Of a stretch of DNA of 64,000 nt, positions 23,478 through 38,394 are shown piece by piece. Origin of the DNA: Calonectria ilicicola. Lineage: Eukaryota > Ascomycota > Sordariomycetes > Hypocreales > Nectriaceae. A program made the translations under genes and the position numbers. The notes beneath the pieces were generated by a model. It saw only the letters and a program-made list of their open reading frames with translations. It was not told the origin of the DNA and did no database searches. The first letter of the stretch is position 1. Every line of letters begins with the position of its first letter. The stretch spans positions 1,860,001 through 1,924,000 of the forward strand of contig CP085834.1 of NCBI GenBank assembly GCA_020809705.1. Direction: 5' to 3'.

Positions 23478-23845
23478 TTTGCGGTTGTTGGTTGTTGTGG
23501 ATTTTTTTTTTTCCTTTAGGTGGTGTTTTGACCAAGTCGTGCCAAGTCAATGTGGATCTTTCACTACCCTATATCACCCGCCATAAACAAAAATCAAGAT
23601 CTTCGACAACTCCCTTCGTACTTTCACATGATAGCCAACTTCTGCCGTGTCAATATTTGCAAGAAGAGAGATGGAATCTGTATCCCATATCCTGAAACCA
23701 TAAACAATTCGGTGTGCCTGGTTTTACATGCCAGACACAAGTGAGGCAAAAGTGGCACAACAGCTCCTTTGAGAGCTCAAATAAACACATAGCTAATCCA
23801 TTCGAGTATATTCAAGTGTGGGTCAATATCATACGTAGGGGACAA
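23478..23845. other. Spacer after the tRNA gene
   Basis: About 370 nt to the 3' end of the convergent 265-residue gene. It includes a second T-rich stretch near 23503; nothing else recognised. Confidence 0.4.
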
Positions 23846-24643
23846 TTATGCATTCGCCGCAACAAGACTCGAACAAGCAGCCTGAACCTCGGCCAATTTA
23901 ACTGGTAAACCGGCATCGACCATAAGCGCCATTTTTGCGCTTATCTGGTTGCTAATATTGACAACCTCGTTTGCATATTTGATGTCGGCTGCCAACAGTG
24001 CCTTAGCGGAATCAAGAGTGTTGGCCTGTTTCGCTGTGTTGGCCAGCGGCACAAGCTTGTCACGCTCCTCGCTGGCGCTAGCGACCGAGTTTTGGAGTAT
24101 CTGGAAGAGCTGGATTTGGTATTCTTCGACGCTAATGGTGCCGAAAGAGTCGCGATCGTCGTAATGAGCCGCTTGCCACTTGACCCAGGTATCAAGGGCA
24201 TCTTGAAGAATCGGGTTTGCCTTGTTGATAGCCTGGATGATCGCAACGCCAGGGCCGTTGCCTCCCGTAGTCTCAAGTAATTTCATGCCCGCAGTGAACA
24301 GTGCGCCTTTGGCAAGCTCCACGCCCGCCCAGCGGCCGAATGTCTTACTGTTGTCCCAGATCTTGTCCGATGTCTTTTTCCATTTGTCTTGAAATTCTTG
24401 GGCATCGATATTTGCTCCATCCTCACCAGTTTGGATCTGGTCAAGAACCTCCTTCATTTGTTGCTGACTGTCCTTCATTCCCTCTGCCACCTTATCATCT
24501 ATGGTACCCCCGCCTTCTACTTCCTCTGCCGCTGCATCGTCGCCATTAATCATGACGCTATCAATCGCATTGCTGGCACTGGTGTCGGCGCTTCCACTCC
24601 CTTTCAAAAGGTCAGCCACTCCTTGAAGAAACTCAGAAGTCAT
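23846..24643 (-). CDS. 265-residue helical protein of unknown function
   Basis: Single exon from the ATG at 24643; the frame is open further upstream but has only a TTG there. The sequence is acidic in residues 15-75 (DDAAAEEVEGGGTIDD). It then becomes helical, with a Gly/Ala-rich hydrophobic stretch near the middle (FGRWAGVELAKGALFTAGMKLLE) and long amphipathic helices up to the end (VNISNQISAKMALMVDAG). There is no signal peptide and no catalytic motif. I do not recognise the family. It converges on the tRNA and the 1446-residue gene. Both neighbours combine amphipathic helices with no enzyme motif, so a functional link is possible but unproven. Confidence 0.7.
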   Translation of the reverse strand: MTSEFLQGVADLLKGSGSADTSASNAIDSVMINGDDAAAEEVEGGGTIDDKVAEGMKDSQQQMKEVLDQIQTGEDGANIDAQEFQDKWKKTSDKIWDNSKTFGRWAGVELAKGALFTAGMKLLETTGGNGPGVAIIQAINKANPILQDALDTWVKWQAAHYDDRDSFGTISVEEYQIQLFQILQNSVASASEERDKLVPLANTAKQANTLDSAKALLAADIKYANEVVNISNQISAKMALMVDAGLPVKLAEVQAACSSLVAANA

Positions 24644-26714
24644 GTTTTTAAGTTGAAAAAAAGTCTTATCTGAGATAAAGGGGGTTAGGCTATGTGGGCA
24701 TGAAAGCAATTGAACGAAATCGAGTGTAATGTCTATCCACTCTCCATCGGGAAAGCGAACTGTTTATATTCGACGCACCATCCTATGTCATGGAGTTGAC
24801 AGTGACAATAACATCTTTATCCGGGATGCATACGATGACCCGAACGAAAACATAATGCCACTGATGCTAATTCGAGACCTGTGGTGGCTTGCAGTAGAAA
24901 GACAAACATTTTGGGCCGGACTTAATCTCACCGCCCATTTACGCAAGCCACCTTGAGGTTTGGCGACCAAAATGTCTCAACTACATTCCAAACTATTCAA
25001 TTCTAGACTTGTTAGCCATCAAGTAGTTGATTATTGCTTTATCGTCCCAGTACTGCATACTAAGCCTTAAAGACACATGCCGCTTTCCTGCCGTTTTCTC
25101 GTTTGGGGCTAGTGAAGTTGTGACGAGAAAACTAAAAGACCCATTGGATTTTGGACTACACCAATAGAGGAATGGCTGCGTAATAATGGTCAGACATTCG
25201 GAGCGGGACATCAAAGCGCCCAGTTAACCACCGGATCTAGAACGTGTGGTGGCAAGCTAAAATCTGGTTATTATGGATACGCATGACCAAAAATCGCCTG
25301 GTCCCAATCGATATGTCCATGAAATGCGTGATTTATGGGATCAATCCTAGCTACTGTGATCTTTACGCGAAGCTCTGGATTGTTTTTCAGAGACACTGTA
25401 AATTCCAATGCGAGTTATTAACAGAGCCGCATTATTTGCGGAATGTTCTTTTAGCTTTTATGCGTAATAGTTGAACCTAGCTTACCTATTCCCTCATGCA
25501 TGAGAACTGTGTTATAAGCCCCTCTTTCTTTCTTTGCATTCCCACATTGCTATCCAAACCAAAATAAAGTAATTGATCCAACAACCAAAAAATTGTAGAT
25601 GCTGTTGTAAGTGAGGCTTGCGCGGGTGAAAGCGTCGTTGAAGTCGAGGTCAAGGGGTCTCATGGTAGAACCTGTCGCCTAAGCCCCCAAATGTGCTCTG
25701 CTGCAAAAAAAAAAAAAAAAAAAAAAAAGAAAACAGCGGCTTTCACGAAATAAATTGCCATTTTACATCTTCCAAAACAAACTAGCTGCACCCTCAGCTG
25801 TAACACTGAGAAAGATTGACACTCTCTCCGACGGTACAAATCTGGTATAGATGAAAAAGAAAAAATGAAAAAAGGCCCACAGAGTTATTGCTTCGGGCAT
25901 CCCACAGCGTGGATTAATCAAGTAAAATTGCGAAGAAGAATTGGTCGGACATGATTGCAGTAAGCTTGAATGGTCAAGAGGAGAATCTGGAGACCGTGGG
26001 TAACTCGGTACATCCGTAGGTTGCTGTGCTAGCTGGTTACATGCACAGTACACTCCACTCCTCTTGCCACCCAATAGTAAATGAACAGTGTGATAGAATG
26101 GCTATAGTCTGAGAGACTATTGAGCGCCCCAAGGTCGACGGCCTCAGCTATGCATTGTACTGGAACTCCAATTCGCCATTGGAACTGGTCTTAGGCTAGG
26201 CTGAACTGAGCAAGAATGCCTGGTTATTGTTGTCTCGGCGCTAAAAATCAGCTAGCTTAAAAAAACCAACCACGAGGCGCAGCGAACGCACGCCACACTA
26301 ACCATGGGGCAACGATGCGAGCTCAACTAAAATGTGGCCAGCTGAAGGTACGGTAGCTGGGAGTGGCTTTTCCTTTTGTTAATAGTTTCGTCAAAAGTAG
26401 GCCCCAGATGATATGCCAGGCTAGATCTGATTGGACTGCCCTCATCACGCTGCGCTTTATTGGAGCTACTCTCAGATCGCCTCTGTACGCCACTCAGTGG
26501 ATCCGTATGCATGCCTCAATGAAATGGACTCGAATTGTAGAAAATAGAAGATATGGCTCAGTAGGGTACTCGAGCTATCATAAATCTCCATAACTGGACA
26601 AGTATAAGATTGGGCAAATACGTTGCTTTCTTTGACTCAAGTTCTAATATCAAGCAATGTCCACAAATTCTCCCATTTACAATAATTGGCTTCTTTCACT
26701 CATCAGACGCTAAC
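24644..26714. other. Long intergenic region
   Basis: About 2.1 kb upstream of both the helical-protein gene and the MABP-like gene. It holds a 24-nt A homopolymer at 25705-25728. Short open frames (for example 24729-24956, plus) show no family features. Confidence 0.4.
25705..25728 (+). repeat. Poly(A) tract of 24
   Basis: Uninterrupted run of 24 A, the longest homopolymer noticed in the window. No retrotransposon sequence or target-site duplication was seen beside it, so simple slippage is the likeliest source. Confidence 0.85.
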
Positions 26715-27347
26715 ATGGACGGGGCCTCGCGTGCACACGTGGAATTTGCTTCTTGGATTGAGGTATGTCTCTCCCCAAGCCCAATTTTCACAAAACTGAC
26801 ATGGGTATAGGTACTCTACACTGATACGAATCATAAGCCTGCTGGCACCGTCGATGAGATCAATGGGTGCTCGGCAGATATAAATAAAGGCTTTGATGGA
26901 GAGTAAGTATCTATATTTTCTCACTAATAGCCACAACAGCCTAGCTTACTAAATTATTCTTAGTTATGTTTGGCTCAAGGTTCATAAAGCTGAGAAACCG
27001 AGCAAGATGATGAGCAAAGTTTGGGTCGACAAATACCCTAATCCTAAAGATGGTCATCAGGATTTGGCTAAAGGTTCTGGCGGTGACTTCCGCTATGTTG
27101 AATGGTCCAATGAACCACATGCTGATCAGTAAGACATTGAGGCTCACTGGGAAGGTGCAATATTAGGCTAATACGTTTCTCGTGCAGTTATTTAACTGAC
27201 ATATTCCTTTGGCGTACCGACGATGGACACAACAGCCCCCCTCACGGCTTTCAAGGAATATCAGGAGATATCAATCATAGGCGTTCTGGGGATTATCTTT
27301 ACTTCATCTGGCGAACCAAGCAGTATGTCGGACCTCGACTACCATAA
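26715..27347 (+). CDS. Small MABP-like beta-prism protein
   Basis: Four exons: 26715-26762, 26811-26902, 26964-27128, 27188-27347; all phases agree and give 154 residues. No exon is long enough to be noticed alone, but three show the same protein pattern. It is an internal triplication: IEVLYTDTNHKPAG with SADINKGFDGDYVWL; VWVDKYPNP with AKGSGGDFRYVEW; IFLWRTDDG with GFQGISGDIN and SGDYLYFIW. The motif (I/F-x-V, later D-x-N-x-G-x-G-G-x-Y-x-x-L) resembles the threefold MABP beta-prism of MVB12-type proteins, which binds acidic membranes. No signal peptide is present, so a cytosolic or non-classically secreted protein is expected. The assignment to MABP rests on motif resemblance only. Confidence 0.72.
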
Positions 27348-28793
27348 GTGATAGGCCAAGACGAGCTTGAAGTCTGTTGAGGAGACAGATATATTGTTTA
27401 AACTGATTTTCTTGCTCTCTATTGTAATGTTGCATTATGTCCCTTGTGGTTAGATTTGATGCAAAAAATGTTGCACGAGATATCTATGTCATACCAAAGT
27501 TGCTTTTAAAGTCGCAGTTGGGTTTTTGAAACCTAAATAAAACACTCTTCTTTGTTGATTTATCTGTTGAACCCGCATTGGATACTGAGGTTGGCGTGCA
27601 TAATCCGCCCAGTGCAAAAAGGTTGAGTAATATGGTGCTGTTGGACTTCCAACTGGCTCAAAAATGGGGCAGCCTTCGGGTCAACTTCTTCCTATCAAAG
27701 CAAAAGCGATTTATTCATCATGCACACCACGCAAGTGCACAAAACCATTTTATTGCACTCAACCACCCTCGCCTTATTGTCAATGGAAAAGGAAAAGCTG
27801 CAATGGCTTCGGCGGGCAGACATCGGACCAAGGGTTGCCCTCTGCCTTCTAAGCCAATCATCAAAAATTAGCCATGGGGCCAACATTTTTGGCGCTACGA
27901 AAATTAAGCAATTAATGGGGTATCCCTCGGGTTTGTGACTGGCGCGCCGTCAATCTTACGGGGCGACGAGGATTATTTTCTACTCCTGATCTGATCGCTT
28001 GGAATAGCCGTGGTCTATTGGACGAAACATCCTTGTTGTCCCTTGGAGCCGTCCCAGACCAATCAAACGCAGTTATGGATTTGTGGTCTTAAAATGTCCA
28101 GCCAGCATTCTGAGTTATCTTTGAGTGAACATCAATTTTGGTACACGTGAGTTTCAGTCCATGCGGTATTTGGCACTCGCCGAAAAATTAACACGCCCGA
28201 TTGGAGGCTTTTCGCTGACATGATGGCCCAAGCCTTATTAGGAAAACACCGAGAATATTTTAGTGCTTATAGAGACCTCGCAAAATCATGCAGGGGGCTG
28301 TAATCTTATGCAATATGACCTTTAGCGACATTAAAAATGGCTGGGGAATGATGCATATTTAAACTTGAACACTGGCCAGCTTCAAGGATGAACGGCCTGC
28401 ATATGATCTCGCTCTCTGGTGCCATAAGTATACGGACCAGGTTTTACATTGAGGAAATTTGAAGAAGGTACAAATTAAAAGCTTCCATAAGTACCAAGTA
28501 GTAGAGTAAAAGCTGATGATTTCTTTGAGAAGGAAGTGGCTGTGTAAAGTATTCAAGTGGCGCAGGACAACGAGGTAAGAAATCAATACAGTTTTTTTTA
28601 AAGCACATGAATCAACGAGCCACCTCCCCTCATATAGAAACTCTTCTAAATTCTATGTGCTAGAGGTATTTGCAGCGTTTAAATTATTCTATATGCTTCT
28701 TTCACCTCATACCCAGTAGCGATTCGCCAACCGAGGTTATTCGTCGGCATACTGCAAGCATCAGAGGGTGGTTGGCATAACCTGTCTCTTAAG
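27348..28793. other. Intergenic region
   Basis: About 1.45 kb between two plus-strand genes. No coding region, RNA gene or repeat that I can support. Confidence 0.4.
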
Positions 28794-30851
28794 ATGTCTC
28801 CGCCCACCTCCTCAGATGTTGAACTCACAAAACGACTCATCAATAGGGAACCAGGCGATGTCACGCCCAAGAGTCGTAAGTTCATCCACATTTGAACTGG
28901 TCACTCAAAGTTAATTACGTGCACCCTACTTACAATGCGCATCGCAACTAGCACCCCCGCCTCCTCGCCTGAGTACACCGTGGCGAACGGGAGTCTTGAG
29001 ACGTCTGCCTATCATTGGTTTAGGATCATGGTTCCTTGCTCTTCTTTGTAGGAAGAATCCCCAAAATTTGTGTCTCAATATTTACTAACAATGTATATAG
29101 CTACCGCTGCTGCCATAATCATCCTATCATGTAGTGATGGGGTACCAGTAGATAGTTGGGGCAGTCAGCTTCGTCCAACAGTCTGGCTTGCCTTGACCTC
29201 TACACTTACTGCAGCGTTACTCGCATGTGCTTTTGCAGATGGAGCTGCTCTGTACTTTTGGCGAAGCGCTACCAAGTCAACAAGTGTGGGTAAGATTGAA
29301 TTATGTTTAATGAATGCTGCTAATATCCATTAGATTCAAAATCTCCATGCGATCTACGAATCTTCTACAAATGTGTTCGAAGCAACGATAAATATCTTCC
29401 GTCTTAGGGCGGTACTTGTTGGGTTAGGTATAACATATTGTGATTATTCGACAAGGAGAAGTGCTAACAGAATCCAGCCTCCATTATGGTGACACTATCC
29501 GTGCTTCGTGGTCCCTTGATGCAGAGAGCATCCTCAACAGCAAATCGTTACAAGGCATTCAATGGCACCCTCGATTTTCATATTGCGCGAGAATTACCGG
29601 TGGACTACGGCTCCATACTCACAGGGCGCTCAACTGATGTATCCCTTCTCACACAAAACTTTAGCAAGATTGCTCAGGCATACAGTAACCGAGAAGACAT
29701 GGAGATTTATAAGACAACCTGTGACAACTGCACTACATCTGTCAAGGCAAGGGAAACTTTTGTAGAAATATATTGATGTGCTAATATGATGCCGATGATT
29801 TAGGGCTTTGGGTTCAGCGTTAACTGTAGCGAATCTACGCGAAACTTCAATCTGGATACTACTGGAGAAGACTTTCAGTCTGCGCTGAACGGCACCTATC
29901 TCTTCCAGGTGAATGCCACCGAGTACAAGGGCGAGGATGTGCTTTCTTCAAAGTTCGGCACCTGGCTCCGATTTGAGACGCTATACAAGGATAACAAGAC
30001 GTGTTTGGGTAAACTGAAAGTCCAGACGTGTGATCTCCATGGCGGTATCGCTAGGTATCCTGTTAAAATACAGGGAGCCAAAGTTACATTAACCGGCGAT
30101 TGGCGAGACGATAAATTCATTGAGCAAAAGTAGGTGATCCCTTGACTGAGAATGCATGGCAGTGAACTAACCAACCTATGTCAAATTTAGGTATATGCTG
30201 CCGATCTCCCAAGGCGCTGGTAATGTCATTGGTGGGTTCAGCACGATCCTCTATGCGGTTTACAACTCCTCCGCCTACATGTCCTGGACCGGCGCCCGCG
30301 GCTGGGGCCTTACTACCATTGGCCTCCCTGCAGCACAATACATTACCATGAATGGATCCACACCATCGTGCGCAGACAGGTGGTCAAACCCGATGGATGA
30401 TTTGATTGGAGTTGCACGCGAGCTGGGGTTTAGAGCCTCGCTTCAATATGCAGAGTTCAACACGACGGATACCCAAAACGTTGAATATGAGAGCGGTAGA
30501 ATGGAGCTAGTGTATGTGACAGACTATGGTAGGATGTGGGTTGCCATTGCAGTCTCAGCGGTTGGTCTGTTCACTGTGCTTCCAATTTTCTGGGGATGGT
30601 GGGACGTGGGACGCAGTGTCAGTTTGAACCCGTTGGAAGTTGCCAATGCTTTTGGAAGCACACACAACCAAGGTCACATCCTGGATGGAGTGGATCCAAA
30701 TGCAACTGCAAGCGGAATCGCCAAGAGTGCCAGCATAGAGGGCCAGGTGAGGTACGGAGCGTGGCAAGGAGAGGATGGGGTTTCACGCCTCGGGTTTGCG
30801 AGGGCAGGAATTGCAAGAAATCCAATGAATGGTGAAAAGTTTGGATATTGA
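28794..30851 (+). CDS. DUF3176 family transmembrane protein
   Basis: Seven exons: 28794-28875, 28952-29047, 29101-29285, 29334-29427, 29478-29746, 29804-30129, 30191-30851; phases agree, 570 residues. Order of parts: a Pro-rich cytosolic leader; two N-terminal membrane helices (PIIGLGSWFLALLSTAAAI, VWLALTSTLTAALLACAF); a third helix with the family phrase SVLRGPLMQRAS; a large Asn/Cys-containing exterior region with many N-X-S/T sites; a last helix (MWVAIAVSAVGLFTVLPIF); and a short tail. This is the layout of the fungal DUF3176 membrane proteins, whose role is unknown. The intron 29747-29803 is best read as a GC-AG intron (AAG/GCAAGG); the alternative GT donor at 29762 would give a 42-nt intron. 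Donor GTGGGT at 29286 is also unusual. Confidence 0.88.
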
Positions 30852-31266
30852 AAGGCAAAAGGTTAAAATTAATTTAAATAACATCGGGTACTGAAGCATA
30901 AAGTAATAGCAATGTGTCTCCAGAAATCTCATGTCACTCAGTACTGACTCTCGATATACCGTCCAGACGACTACTAAAAAAGAAAGCAAGTTTTGTATAA
31001 TCTGGGGACTATGAATGAAGCGATACACTTTACATACACAATACTACAGTTAGAAAGATTTTGACCAGTGTAATCTATGTGTTTATATACTATCTAGGAA
31101 ATAACAAAGAACCCCCACCAATTCATAACCCTCCGCATTCGCGGATAGGTATGGGAAAACCTCATAGGGAAAACCAGTACCAAGGGCGCCTCCGATCCAG
31201 AATCTCATCAACTCGCGATAGGTTGTATAAACTCCGTCTTATCATTGAATATTCTTGATAGCTTAG
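30852..31266. other. Convergent spacer
   Basis: About 415 nt between two 3' ends; nothing recognised. Confidence 0.4.
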
Positions 31267-31767
31267 TTAGTCTTCAGTAGATACCTCAAGAAATTCACTT
31301 GGAATTTTTATTTCCATAGACTCGATTTCAATGAAATTGGGAGGTATTGGCCCTTTGTGTAAAATACAAACTTGATTCCGAAACTCAACCCGCGACTTGT
31401 ATCTCAGACTGTTAGATACGCCGTTGAAACGGTAAAACTGAATTCCACCACGTGTAATTTTGAGTTGCATAACGCAAACATGCGTATGGCCAAGGTCAGC
31501 CTCACGTCGGAATAGGTCACTCATATTTTCGAATGCCAGTATTAGACTTGTATCTTCACTTCTCCTATCTGAGTTCTGAAGTTGGGAAAATTCTATCGAA
31601 CGGGAAGATCCATTCTTCCTCTTCTTTAATGGCCCATATCGACCATTGTCTTTCTTCATATCATTATGCCCAACAAATACATTCATAGGCAATTTATAGT
31701 TCTGAGGCTTTTCAGCATCCCGGATACGAGACATGTTCGATGGTGCGTGAGACACTAAGTTGTACAT
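31267..31767 (-). CDS. Hypothetical protein, 166 residues
   Basis: Single open frame from the ATG at 31767; a later in-frame ATG (MSRIRDAEK) is an alternative start. The protein is basic and polar with a KKRKNGSSR patch and an even mix of charged and hydrophobic residues in the C-terminal half (VEFRNQVCILHKG, IEIESMEIKIP). No family recognised, no signal peptide, no membrane helix. It could be a small gene or an exon remnant. The purine-rich region just upstream (31850-31880) is a plausible 5' UTR on the minus strand. Confidence 0.45.
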   Translation of the reverse strand: MYNLVSHAPSNMSRIRDAEKPQNYKLPMNVFVGHNDMKKDNGRYGPLKKRKNGSSRSIEFSQLQNSDRRSEDTSLILAFENMSDLFRREADLGHTHVCVMQLKITRGGIQFYRFNGVSNSLRYKSRVEFRNQVCILHKGPIPPNFIEIESMEIKIPSEFLEVSTED

Positions 31768-33548
31768 CAAAGTAACACAAATCTTTGATTTGAAACCTGA
31801 GGTTCCAAGGATGTTGGCTCAACTTACTGAAGGGTGACAAAGAACAAACAAAAGAAGGAGAGAAAGCGAGGGAGGGGAATTCAGGAAAGTGCCTCTCTTT
31901 TATCCTTCTGGCGTTAATGCATGGAACGCGAGAGAATCATTTGTATGCATGTCAGCAATATATTTTTAGAGTGAGCCATTGAGACCTGACCAGAATGAGT
32001 CACGAAAGCCTGCATTGTGGTTATTTTGCGAGTCACGTCTAGGCTACAGCGCGGCGGATCGCGTCCGCCCCCAACAAACATTAACTCGACGCGTCATCAC
32101 GTGGTCTCACCAACACACATCTGACATCAGCACGGTGCGACAATTTAACCTGAACCACACACCCGTGTAAATAGGTACGTCATAATGGCGTATACTGAAA
32201 GCAAAATACTGATGACTTGAATGCCCTGAGTTGCAAGATGTGGATTTCCTATAAACCTTTTGGAGATTTTTACTGCTGTCTGCGGCATCGAATAGCCGTT
32301 TTTTTCAAGATGCATGATCCAAAGACCAAAGGCACAGGCTAAGTTTGATGAGAAAATTCCTGAATGTGTAGGACCCTTTTTCTTTTTTAGGTGAGGTAAA
32401 CCTTAGTAAAATCTACCAGCAAGCTTTGGTGTCTCTTGCGTCTAGTCTCACATTCAAAGCCAAGGATTATTTGACAGAATGCGGCAAAACTACCAGGCTA
32501 GAGAGTCCTTTGATAGACAGACGCCCACTGCCCATTGACCGAGAGCCAGTTGCTCGAGTGGTCTCCTACCTCTGGAGGCGCAGTTTTGAACCGGGCTTCT
32601 TTAGATATCTCGGTTTTCCACTAAGAAACAACATCTAATTCATCTTTACTGTCCCACGTGGTCTATACTCCCCCCAACTTCTAAGCGACATAATTGGGAG
32701 TTATCAGGATGGCCAGTATGTACTTACAATTGAGCAAAGGTTCAGGCTATACCATCACTTATGCGAAGCTATTATTTCACTTAATGAACACCAGTTGCTG
32801 ACTGTCGCCCCATTAGCTCAGAAAGTCACGGTCAAACTACCTATTTGGAAATAGGACATCTAAAAGTATATCAGGCCCAGTTGAAGCTTTCTGGGGAACC
32901 GTTTGGCCGCTTAGTGGATAAAACCTTCCCTTGCAACAAGTGCTATAGGCCAAAGCGTTGCATGTGCTAACCTAGTCAGATGGAATGCCATATGGGCTGC
33001 AATCCATTTGTACAGTATATAATCGGATATTCCATTCGGGGAATCTAGTACTAGCCCATAAACACCCACATTTGCAATCACATGAAATTGCTATCCCAAG
33101 TGATTTCTAAGTTGTAAAGGATTGCCCTGCTCGGGTTTTCCGACAATTCCCATTTCCGGTCTGGCGTCCACTTACCCACTACAGCCCCAAAATAGCGGGG
33201 CAAGTATCACGATGGTACGGCTTTCCTTGTTTAGGTACAACCTCGATTAAATGCCCCGCTGCTGGCGGTTAGCATTTCTGCTTTCGCTCCAGTATCACCG
33301 CGAATGGAAAGATAAGGCGCGTGCGTTCTTTAATAACGCGGGGAAACCATGGAGAAGGTGGGATACTAGCACAAGCCTATAGTGGCGTTGAACCATTGAA
33401 GAAACATTGCGGAACGTTCACCAGACAAAAGGCTGGTCATTCCGGAGCCGTCATCCCTGTAGCATCCAAGAACAAAACCGATTGACTCTGCATCTTTTCT
33501 TGGTACATTGTTAATTGTCTTGTTTTACGCTCGATTGGCTATTCAAAA
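31768..33548. other. Intergenic region
   Basis: About 1.8 kb, divergent between the hypothetical gene and the Sde182-like gene. An inverted CCAAT (ATTGG) lies at about 33534, close to the ATG at 33549. A 70-codon plus frame at 32426-32638 lacks support. Confidence 0.4.
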
Positions 33549-35142
33549 ATGTCTGCCCACTTGGAGAAGCTCGCGACGTTCGCGTCGAAACCTCGCATCT
33601 TTATCCTCACGGACATGCTAAATGAGCCGGATGACTCGCAGTCGCTGACCCGTTATTTGCTGTACGCCAACGAGTTTGACACACGCGGTCTTTGCGCCAC
33701 CACCTCCACATGGCTGCGCTCCAGCACTCACCCAGAGGAGATCCAGCGCATCATCGCAGCCTATGGAAAGGTCGTTGAGCGCCTGAACAACCACGTGCAC
33801 CCTGATTTCCAGTTCCAGCCAGCGGAGCACTTTCAGGCCTTGGTCACTTCTGGACCCAGCGTAAGTAGTAGATGCATTAAATTACGACGAAGATAACTTG
33901 ACGACCGACTAACGTTTTTCACAGGTTTACGGCAAAAAGGCATTCAAGGAACCCCTTAGCGAGGGTGCGCAACGTCTTCTCGACGCCCTAAAGGAGTCTG
34001 AGGAGCCTCTATACGTTCCTGTATGGGGCGGTGTCAACACGCTTGCCCAAGCTCTGAAGCACCTCAGCGAGACTGTCTCTGTCGAGGAAGCTGCCAAGCA
34101 GCGCGCAAAGCTCAGGGTCTACACCATTTCCGACCAAGACGACACTGGCGCATGGATCCGCGGCAAGTTCCCCGACGTCTTCTTCATCGTGTCGTCCCAC
34201 GGATGGAACGAGTACGATGAGTCGACCTGGGGAGGCGTCAACGTGCTGGCTGTCAACGGGCCGGACCACACCAAGGTGCTGAACCCATGGCTGACTGAGC
34301 ACATTCGCATCGGCGAGTTTGGTGCCGAGGCGTATCCTCTAGTCAAGTTTGGCATGGAGGGCGACTCACCATCCTTTTTGTGGCTCGTACAGAACGGGCT
34401 CAGTCATGGCGACCACATCAACTGGGGTGGTTGGGGCGGTCGCTACACAAGGCCGCAGGCTGAGGCCGATTGGGAGGACGGCATCGATCAAAACCACTTT
34501 TACAACGTCACCGAGTATGCTGTCATCGGCGCTGATGGAAAGAAATACACCGACCAGAAGGGAAGCATCTGGCGTTGGAGAGACGCCATGCAAGACGACT
34601 TCGCAGCGCGTATGCACTGGACAGTCGCAAGTGGTTTCGCTGACGCGGGGCACCCTCCCGTTGTCGATGTCAACGGCCACCAAGGCGTTGACCCTCTTCT
34701 CTTAGATGTCAAGGCTGACGGGACATATGTCCTTGACGCCAGTGCCACATATAGCCCTGACACAAGGGACGGCCAAGCTGCTGCGCTCGACTACGTCTGG
34801 ATGCTTTATGGCGATGTCAATGCCTTCCACATGTTTGGCCGAGGACCCAAGGTCCTCATCGAAGCGGTTGAGAGTTCACCGGCGGATCAAAAGCCTGCCG
34901 TCCACGAGGCTGGTTTCGCCAGCTACACTCGGGGTTCCAAGGTCAAAGTGACGGCACCTCAGCGAGAGCGCAACCCTCAAACGGGTCTTGCCACGCCAGA
35001 CTTCCACGTCCTGTTGCAGGTTACCAATACAGCTGGGCCATACCCGATCCGCAGATACAAGAGAGTGATTTTCTCGTATAAAAATGATGACTCGCCAGTG
35101 CGTATGGGCAAGATACCGGATGGCTTTTTCGAAAAGGAATAA
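33549..35142 (+). CDS. Sde182-type nucleoside-hydrolase-like protein (DUF1593)
   Basis: Two exons, 33549-33860 and 33925-35142, in phase across a 64-nt intron; 509 residues. The N-terminal domain starts with the metal-site pattern ILTDMLNEPDD and continues with VPVWGGVNTLAQAL, YTISDQDDTGAWIRG, IVSSHGWNEYD and the Gly-rich NWGGWGGRY segment. These define the cellulose-binding Sde182 nucleoside-hydrolase-like family. A C-terminal beta domain follows from about residue 340 (VLDASATYSPDTRDGQ). In bacteria relatives are tied to polysaccharide use; the fungal substrate is not known. No signal peptide is visible, so it probably acts inside the cell. The length fits the family and all landmarks are present. 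Confidence 0.92.
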
Positions 35143-35378
35143 GTGCTGTCGAGTATGAAGTTAACTTTAATTACATATATGCGGTGGGGTGTACGGGGGT
35201 GATAAGATTGGAGAGATAATAGGATAACCCTTTCTGATAGAATCAGTTGAATAAAGGATGTATTTTTATCAAGACTTCTCATCTGCAATTGTTGTACAGG
35301 ATTTATTTATGTGGCTACTATGTGTCCTCACGTCTATATCTAGTCTCTAATATCATAATTCCAACCACCAAATTGCAT

Positions 35379-38394
<3,016 letters not shown>

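Noticed and set aside
25705..25728. Poly(A) run as the tail of a LINE-like insertion
   Set aside because: No reverse transcriptase remnant or target-site duplication recognised next to it.
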